A stretch of DNA of 64,000 nucleotides from Sphingomonas sp. 37zxx (GTDB lineage: Bacteria; Pseudomonadota; Alphaproteobacteria; Sphingomonadales; Sphingomonadaceae). Of the stretch, positions 59,342-64,000 are shown one piece after another. The stretch covers positions 1 through 64,000 of the forward strand of contig NZ_JROH01000012.1 of NCBI RefSeq assembly GCF_000786205.1, read 5' to 3'. Within the stretch, counting starts at the first letter, position 1. Each line of letters opens with the position of its first letter. Position numbers and translations under genes: made by a program. The notes under the pieces are model-generated. The model ran no database searches. It was not told the origin of the DNA and saw only the letters and a program-made list of their open reading frames with translations.

Positions 59342-60487
59342 TTAAAGCTCCGATGCGATCGCGCAAAAGCAATCAATGTCGCGTTCGTCGTGATACAGGC
59401 CAAGCCCGATCCGCAGCACATCGCCCCGCACATCGGTGATAACGTCGCGCGCCGACAGCGCCGCCTGCCAGTCACTGGCATGCGGGCTGCGCAAGGCGAT
59501 GAAGCGGGCCTGCGCTCCCTTGCCCGGCGGGTTGACCAGTTCGGCATGCCCAAGCGGCGAGCGGCCAAGGCCACCGATCAGCCGATCGCGCAGTGCCGCG
59601 ACGTGGGCGCTGACGACTCCGGTCGAAATGCCCTCGCGCGCCAGCATGTCGCGGACCGCGACGAAGCGGTACAGTCCCGATGGATCGAAGGTAGCGCCGA
59701 GAAACCGGCGTGCATCGGGGGCATAACCGACCTGTTCGGGCGGCAGCGCGAGATCGTCGAACGCGCCGTACCAGCCGGTCGCCACCGGGCGCGGCGCAAA
59801 GCCGGCGGGGGCATGGAGAAAGCCGACCCCCTCCCCCGCCATCGCGTATTTATAGCCACCGCTGGTGTAGAAGGCGCGATCGGCAATCGCCGACAGATCG
59901 GTCTCAACCGCCATGAAGCCGTGATAGCCGTCGATCAACAGCCACGGTCGTTCGGGTCGCGCGACCTGCGCCAGCGCATCGAACCCGCCGACGATTCGGC
60001 CCGTGCCGAACATCACCTGGCTGACGACGATCAGGTCGTGCTCGCCGCTCGCCGCGCGATCGAGCAGCCGGGCTTCGAAACCGTCGCCCACCGGCACCCG
60101 CTCGACCACAACTTCTCCAGCTTCGACCCAGCGCAGCGCCTGGCGGGTGAAGCTGTGGAACTCGCCATCGGTGGTGAGGATGCGGATCGGGCGGCGCTCG
60201 ATCGCCGAGGCGATACGCAGCAGGAAATCATGCGTGTTGCTCGAAAAGCAGACGGTCGAGGGATCGGGCAGGTCCAACTCGTGCGCGACATGCTCCTGCG
60301 CCGCAGGCCAGATTTCCTCCATCACCCGCCGCCATTTGCGATCGGCGAGGCGCGCGGCGTCTTCCCATGCCGCTTGCTGGCCAAGCCAACTCGCATCGGG
60401 CCACAGATGATGGCTATGTGCCGCCATATGCAGCCGATCGGGTGCGGCGGCGGTCGCGCGCTGGAACAGGTGCTTGTAGCTCGTCAC
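59342..60487 (-). CDS. kynureninase-like class V aminotransferase-fold enzyme
   Basis: A 381-residue PLP enzyme. The PLP lysine is in FYTSGGYKYAMAGEGVGFLH, preceded by the Asp-containing LLIDGYHGFMAVET. VCFSSNTHDFLLRIASAI and ATFDPSGLYRFVAV are other class V-type segments. Its start overlaps the kynA stop by 4 nt (ATGA), so it almost certainly acts on a product of tryptophan 2,3-dioxygenase, splitting kynurenine to anthranilate and alanine. It is diverged from the standard bacterial kynureninase, and I see no kynurenine formamidase nearby. The symbol kynU would be inference. Confidence 0.72.
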   Translation of the reverse strand: MTSYKHLFQRATAAAPDRLHMAAHSHHLWPDASWLGQQAAWEDAARLADRKWRRVMEEIWPAAQEHVAHELDLPDPSTVCFSSNTHDFLLRIASAIERRPIRILTTDGEFHSFTRQALRWVEAGEVVVERVPVGDGFEARLLDRAASGEHDLIVVSQVMFGTGRIVGGFDALAQVARPERPWLLIDGYHGFMAVETDLSAIADRAFYTSGGYKYAMAGEGVGFLHAPAGFAPRPVATGWYGAFDDLALPPEQVGYAPDARRFLGATFDPSGLYRFVAVRDMLAREGISTGVVSAHVAALRDRLIGGLGRSPLGHAELVNPPGKGAQARFIALRSPHASDWQAALSARDVITDVRGDVLRIGLGLYHDERDIDCFCAIASEL

Positions 60488-61242
60488 AAAGCGGTCCTCA
60501 GCGACCAGAGTTCGGGGAAGGCGCGCTTGGGTAAGGTCGCCTCGAGATAGGAAACGCCGGTGCCGCCGGTGCCCTGTTTATGGCCGATGATCCGCGATAC
60601 CGTCATGACATGCTTGTGCCGCCAGACCGCAAAGGCTTCGTCGAGATCGACCAGTTTTTCGGCGAGCTGATACAGCGGCCACCATTTGGCTTCTTCGCGA
60701 TACACTTCGCGCCACGCATCCTCGACGCGGCCGTCGGGGGCATAGGGCGCTGGCCAGTCGCGGGCGAGCGCATCGGCGGGGATTGGCAAGCCGGCGCGGT
60801 GCGCGGCGGCATTGGCTTCGTCCCACAGGCTGGGGCGTTCGGCGGCTGCACGGGTGGCGGGGCCGTGGCGCGGGCCGTCGCGAAAGCCCAGCATCACCTC
60901 GACGGTGCGGAACTGATCCGACTGGAAGCCCGACGAGGTGCCGAGGACGCGGCGGAAGCGCAGATAGTCGGTCGCGGTCATCGTCTGGAGCACGTCCCAC
61001 GACAGCGTCATCACCGCCTGGATCCGGCTGACACGCGCCAGCGTCTTGTAGCTTTCGACCAGCCGGTCGGCGCGGATCAGCTCGATTGCCAGACCCAGTT
61101 CGTGGATCGTCTGGCGCATCCACAATTCCTTGGTCTGGTGCATGACGATGAACAGGGGTTCGTCGTGATGGTCGGAAATCGGCTGCTGCGCGGCCAGCAA
61201 CTGGTCGAGCGCGAGATAGCTGTCATAGGTTATGGTGGACAT
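60484..61242 (-). CDS. kynA: tryptophan 2,3-dioxygenase
   Basis: A 252-residue heme enzyme opening the indole ring of tryptophan. The start at MSTITYDSYLALDQLL (61242) matches the family. FIVMHQTKELWMRQTIHELG is the substrate-side motif, LGTSSGFQSDQFR is highly conserved, and WRHKHVMTVSRIIGHKQGTG holds the heme-ligand His and the GTGGTG loop. It is slightly shorter than the 270-280 residue norm. It is coupled to the kynureninase-like gene by an ATGA overlap. Confidence 0.94.
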   Translation of the reverse strand: MSTITYDSYLALDQLLAAQQPISDHHDEPLFIVMHQTKELWMRQTIHELGLAIELIRADRLVESYKTLARVSRIQAVMTLSWDVLQTMTATDYLRFRRVLGTSSGFQSDQFRTVEVMLGFRDGPRHGPATRAAAERPSLWDEANAAAHRAGLPIPADALARDWPAPYAPDGRVEDAWREVYREEAKWWPLYQLAEKLVDLDEAFAVWRHKHVMTVSRIIGHKQGTGGTGVSYLEATLPKRAFPELWSLRTAL

Positions 61243-61288
61243 GGGGACAGGCTTACCGCGTCGACGACCGGCTAGAAAGCCTTGCGGA

Positions 61289-62173
61289 TCATGCGGGGGC
61301 GACGAAGGCGGGAGCCTCGGGCGGGACCGCGGCGTTGCGCCAGCGTTCGACGGTGACGGTTTCGATGCTGCCATCCTCGCGTCGCCGCCGCTGGATCAGC
61401 GCAGCCCCCGATTGCGCGGTGCCGCCGATCGTCGCGCGGGTGCGGACCCAAAAGGTGTTCGACGCAAAGCGCGTGCCCGGCGGCGGGCTGACGTTCTGGT
61501 CGCTTAAATCCTTCGGCGTCAGAAAGCCCTGCCGCTTGCGCACCGCGATCAGCCGGTCGACCACTGCGGGATCGTTAAACAGCAACAACAGCATCTCGCG
61601 ATCGGCGGCATTCAGGTTGATCTGGGTGATGCCGGGCAAGGCGGTGACCAGCCGCTGCAGCCGATCGGCGACCGCCGGCTCGACCCCGGCGAGACGGATC
61701 GGGCGAAGATCGGTAACCGGCCCCTGCCCGCGCACATAGGCGATCGCGAGCAGCATCTGTTCCTCGTTAAGCCCCACCTGCCGCGCGATCGTGCTGAACA
61801 TGATCACCGGCGCAGCCTCGCCCGATCGCAGGCTATTGATGTTGAATCGCCCCTCTGCATCGGCGATCACCAGGTCGAACGTGCCGCCATCGATCGCGAT
61901 ACCGCTTTCCGCAAGCGCGCCCCAGGGTTCGGCGGCGTGATCGACCTGCGGGGCCTCGATCGCGTCGCGGCGAAGCGCCACCAGGGCGGAGACTTCGCCG
62001 CCGCGCACGATCGCCAGCGCGCGCGAAGCCTCACGCATCCGCAGCGCACCGTCGAGCGCAAGTTCCTCGCGGTTGACCATCAGCAGCACGAGGCCGGTGG
62101 CAATCGCGACGAACAGCAGGACATTGATGAGGATCATGCCCTCTTCGCCGGGCGGCGGCGGCCGCTGAGTCAC
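61289..62173 (-). CDS. gspK: type II secretion system minor pseudopilin GspK
   Basis: A 294-residue minor pseudopilin at the pilus tip. I start it at GTG 62173, which overlaps the gspJ stop (GTGA); the frame is open further upstream but only as gspJ antiframe. The N-terminus PPPPGEEGMILINVLLFVAI has the prepilin-like Gly then a hydrophobic helix. Met follows the Gly where Phe is commoner. The helical domain has ITQINLNAADREMLLLLFND and FLTPKDLSDQ, both GspK-like. It ends 46 bp before kynA. Confidence 0.88.
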   Translation of the reverse strand: MTQRPPPPGEEGMILINVLLFVAIATGLVLLMVNREELALDGALRMREASRALAIVRGGEVSALVALRRDAIEAPQVDHAAEPWGALAESGIAIDGGTFDLVIADAEGRFNINSLRSGEAAPVIMFSTIARQVGLNEEQMLLAIAYVRGQGPVTDLRPIRLAGVEPAVADRLQRLVTALPGITQINLNAADREMLLLLFNDPAVVDRLIAVRKRQGFLTPKDLSDQNVSPPPGTRFASNTFWVRTRATIGGTAQSGAALIQRRRREDGSIETVTVERWRNAAVPPEAPAFVAPA

Positions 62174-62793
62174 GGAGCCTGCTCGGGGCGGGCGGGGAGC
62201 GCGACGACGCGGCGCAGCGTGCCGCGTCCTTCGATGCCAAGCTCCATTTCGATCGCGCGGGGCCAATCCTCCGCTGCTTCCTCCGACAGCGGCCAGCCTG
62301 CGCGCCAGCCGCCGTCTTCGAAGCGGAAGTGCGCGGCGGTGACGCCCGACAGCAGCCGCTGCGGCGCGCCGCCGATCGAGCGCAGCAGCGTGCCGCCTGC
62401 GAGCGTATAGCGCACCTCGACCGGCGGGCCGCCGAAGCCGGGGGCGACGCGAGTGAAGATCAGGTCGCGCCCGTTCGAGACGACGCGGCCGCGCGCGATC
62501 TGTTCGAGGTCGCTCGACACGACGAACATCGCGCGGCTGACGTTCGAGAGCGAATCGAGCCGGGTGGCGGTTCGGACCTGAACGCCGAGCACGCTGTCGA
62601 CCAGCGCGAGGCCGGCGACCGCGATGAGCGCGAACAGGCCGAGCGAGATCATCAATTCGAGGAGGGTGAAGCCGGCTTCTCCCCTCCCGCTTGCGGCAGG
62701 GCAATTCGCATCACCAGGGACATGGACTAGCGACAGCCCCTCCCCCGACCCCTCCCGCAAGCGGGAGGGGGGAAGAAGAGCCCCTGCCCTCAT
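62170..62793 (-). CDS. gspJ: type II secretion system minor pseudopilin GspJ, with repeat-encoded leader
   Basis: A 207-residue minor pseudopilin. The prepilin site is GEAGFTLLELMISLGLFALI, with cleavage before Phe42 and Glu at +5. The GspJ body follows (AMFVVSSDLEQIARGR, RYTLAGGTLLRSIGGAPQ). The only in-frame start is ATG 62793, overlapping the upstream stop (ATGA), so the leader is 41 residues instead of the usual 6-10. That leader is encoded by the palindromic repeat at 62681-62770 (PPSRLREGSGEG and PAASGRGE). Confidence 0.87.
   Translation of the reverse strand: MRAGALLPPSRLREGSGEGLSLVHVPGDANCPAASGRGEAGFTLLELMISLGLFALIAVAGLALVDSVLGVQVRTATRLDSLSNVSRAMFVVSSDLEQIARGRVVSNGRDLIFTRVAPGFGGPPVEVRYTLAGGTLLRSIGGAPQRLLSGVTAAHFRFEDGGWRAGWPLSEEAAEDWPRAIEMELGIEGRGTLRRVVALPARPEQAP
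62681..62770. repeat. paired palindromic repeat inside the 5' part of gspJ
   Basis: Arms at 62681-62701 and 62749-62770 match those in the ilvB-ilvN gap (CCCCTCCCG-core-CGGGAGGGG), including their inverted order; the left arm has one mismatch (GGCAGGG). Here the element lies within coding sequence and is translated as part of the GspJ leader. Confidence 0.78.
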
Positions 62794-63830
62794 GCGCCCC
62801 GGCTCATCGCGACTTTTTCATAGCCGTCAGGCCCCGCCACGACGATCGCCATGTCGCGCGCCACGCTGCCGTCTTCGCGGAAGCGCAAGGGGCCGGTCGC
62901 TGCCGGATAGGCGGGTTCTGCGAGCAGCCCCGCGCGGTCGAGCGTGCTCTTTTCGCGAAGCTGGCGGCAGATCGTGACTGCGTCATAGGCGAGTGCGGCG
63001 ATCGCGCCGGGGGCACCGCCCATCCGGCCTTCATAGGCGCTGGCAAAGGCGCCGAACGCCACCGGATCGGGGCTGGCGAGCCAGGCACCATCGAGCAGTT
63101 CGAGCGACGCCGGGCGATGATCGAGCGCCTGGACGGTGCCGAGCAACTGGATGCCGCTGCCCTTTAGATTGCGCGCCGCCGCCATCATCGTCTCGCCGCC
63201 GCCGGGGATCATCACCGCGTCGGGCGCGTCGCCCGCGCCCGGCACGACGCCGCCGGGCAGCACCTCGATCCGCTGGACCGCCATGTTGAGTTCGCCCTGC
63301 AACGCTTCGGCGGCAGTGGCGGCGGCGGTGGCCCAGGGGTTGCCGTCGCCGATCACCGCTACCCGCCGGATACCGCGAGTGCGGGCGTAGCGCAGCACCG
63401 CGCCGGTTACCTGGGTCGCGGTGATCCCCATCACGAAAGCGCCGGTCGATCGCACGGCGGGGTCGTTCGAGAAGCAGATCACCGGCGCGCGGCCCGCGAC
63501 CGCCTGCACCACCGGGCCGGCTTCGGCGGCGAGCAATGGGCCAAGCACCATCGCGCATCTGGCCTTCATCGCCGCCAGCGCCGCAGCCTGCGCGCCTACC
63601 GGCGTGCCGCCGGTATCGAAAACCATCAGCCGCGAGGGCGTGTTTTCGGCAAGCATGGCGGCGCGCTGCATGCTAAGTCCCAGCGCCGAATGGGGGCCGG
63701 TCAGCGGCACCAGCAGGGCGATCGGCCGCTTGTCGGCCTTCTTCGCCGCCAGCAAGGGGGATGCGGCCCATGTCGCCGACGATACGACGAGGGTGGATCG
63801 CAGAAAGCGAAGCGCTGCCCGCCGGTTCAT
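62790..63830 (-). CDS. periplasmic-binding/LpoA-like protein (penicillin-binding protein activator type)
   Basis: A 346-residue exported protein starting MNRRAALRFLRSTLVVSSAT. The fold is that of periplasmic type 1 binding proteins: RPIALLVPLTGPHSALGLSM, RCAMVLGPLLAAEAGPVVQA, VAVIGDGNPWATAAATAAE and GTVQALDHRPASLELLDGAW. This resembles both ABC substrate-binding proteins and the C-terminal half of LpoA. No ABC transporter genes adjoin. Its stop overlaps the gspJ start (ATGA), tying it to the type II secretion operon. Its role there is unknown. Confidence 0.75.
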   Translation of the reverse strand: MNRRAALRFLRSTLVVSSATWAASPLLAAKKADKRPIALLVPLTGPHSALGLSMQRAAMLAENTPSRLMVFDTGGTPVGAQAAALAAMKARCAMVLGPLLAAEAGPVVQAVAGRAPVICFSNDPAVRSTGAFVMGITATQVTGAVLRYARTRGIRRVAVIGDGNPWATAAATAAEALQGELNMAVQRIEVLPGGVVPGAGDAPDAVMIPGGGETMMAAARNLKGSGIQLLGTVQALDHRPASLELLDGAWLASPDPVAFGAFASAYEGRMGGAPGAIAALAYDAVTICRQLREKSTLDRAGLLAEPAYPAATGPLRFREDGSVARDMAIVVAGPDGYEKVAMSRGA

Positions 63831-63853
63831 CGCCGCTACTCCAGGATACAAGA

Positions 63854-64000
63854 ATTCAGGCACGGCGGCGTATTACGCTGTTCGCCGGCATCGGCATAGC
63901 CGCTTACGGCGCGGCGATGGTGGCGACGATGCCCGCCAGCGTGTTCCTGAAGAACAAGCCGTGGCGCACCGGGGTGGCGGGCACGGTGTGGAACGGCGAA
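63854..64000 (+). CDS. GspN-like type II secretion protein, 5' part (runs off the window)
   Basis: An open frame of 49 codons to the right edge reads IQARRRITLFAGIGIAAYGA then AMVATMPASVFLKNKPWRTG-VAGTVWNGE. The N-terminal membrane helix followed by TMPASVF, a Pro-Trp turn and GVAGTVWNGE is typical of GspN. No ATG, GTG or TTG lies in frame in a suitable place. ATT at 63854, 7 nt after CCAGGA, is the best start and would be translated as Met. A CTG further on or a base error cannot be excluded. It is divergent from the LpoA-like gene. Confidence 0.6.
   Translation, partial: MQARRRITLFAGIGIAAYGAAMVATMPASVFLKNKPWRTGVAGTVWNGE

Noticed and set aside
62174..62704. A longer GspK starting at 62704
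   Set aside because: The extra upstream part is an Arg/Ala/Pro-rich shadow of gspJ in another frame. The GTG at 62173, overlapping the gspJ stop, gives a normal pseudopilin start.

Overview
The window looks like part of a chromosome from a Sphingomonas-type alphaproteobacterium. Evidence: it is strongly GC-rich, it carries the tig-clpP-clpX-lon-hupB order, it uses many GTG/TTG starts, it has large TonB-dependent receptors and a family of short palindromic intergenic repeats of the kind seen in sphingomonads, and its products resemble that group throughout. Genus-level placement is inference. I saw no rRNA, CRISPR array, insertion sequence, integrase or prophage.

Layout. 1-4.7 kb: a lipoprotein and TonB-dependent receptor pair, both on the minus strand, behind a possible Pho box. 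4.75-14.9 kb: a protein quality-control block (trigger factor, ClpP, ClpX, Lon, HU) with tRNA-Val and tRNA-Leu; it is interrupted by a glycosyltransferase and, on the other strand, by an M1 peptidase and a DUF1294 protein. 15.4-18.6 kb: gatCAB. 18.8-22.7 kb: a DUF3089 hydrolase, ruvX, pyrB and a dihydroorotase-like gene whose metal site is missing. 22.7-26.4 kb: a ParA-type ATPase, a ribbon-helix-helix-like protein and two SPOR-domain proteins. 26.4-28.2 kb: serB and miaA, whose start codons are almost back to back. 28.3-34.6 kb: branched-chain amino acid synthesis (ilvB, ilvN, ilvC, leuA, with a YceI gene between), including possible leader-peptide control of leuA and ilvB. 34.7-43.3 kb: housekeeping and mixed genes (folE, SWIB protein, an orphan 2Fe-2S subunit, an RcnB-like protein, a prolyl hydroxylase-like protein, recJ, tRNA-Glu, two CNNM/CorC proteins).

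43.3-55.3 kb is a carbohydrate-use locus: a GH144-type glucanase, a TonB-dependent receptor interrupted by one in-frame amber codon, a LacI regulator, two GH3 glycosidases and a GPH-type sugar symporter. A perfect 22-bp palindrome lies between the divergent lacI and GH3 genes. The enzyme set fits use of a beta-1,2-linked glucan, which is inference. 55.5-61.2 kb: a secreted beta-propeller/amidohydrolase, a nucleoside deaminase, and kynU-kynA for tryptophan breakdown. 61.3-64 kb: type II secretion genes gspK and gspJ behind a periplasmic-binding-protein-like gene, with the start of a gspN-like gene running off the right edge.

The observations I consider most worth following are the glucan locus with its amber-interrupted receptor, the repeat-derived prepilin leader of gspJ, the ParA/SPOR cluster, the leader-peptide structure before leuA and the Pho-box candidate before the lipoprotein/receptor pair.
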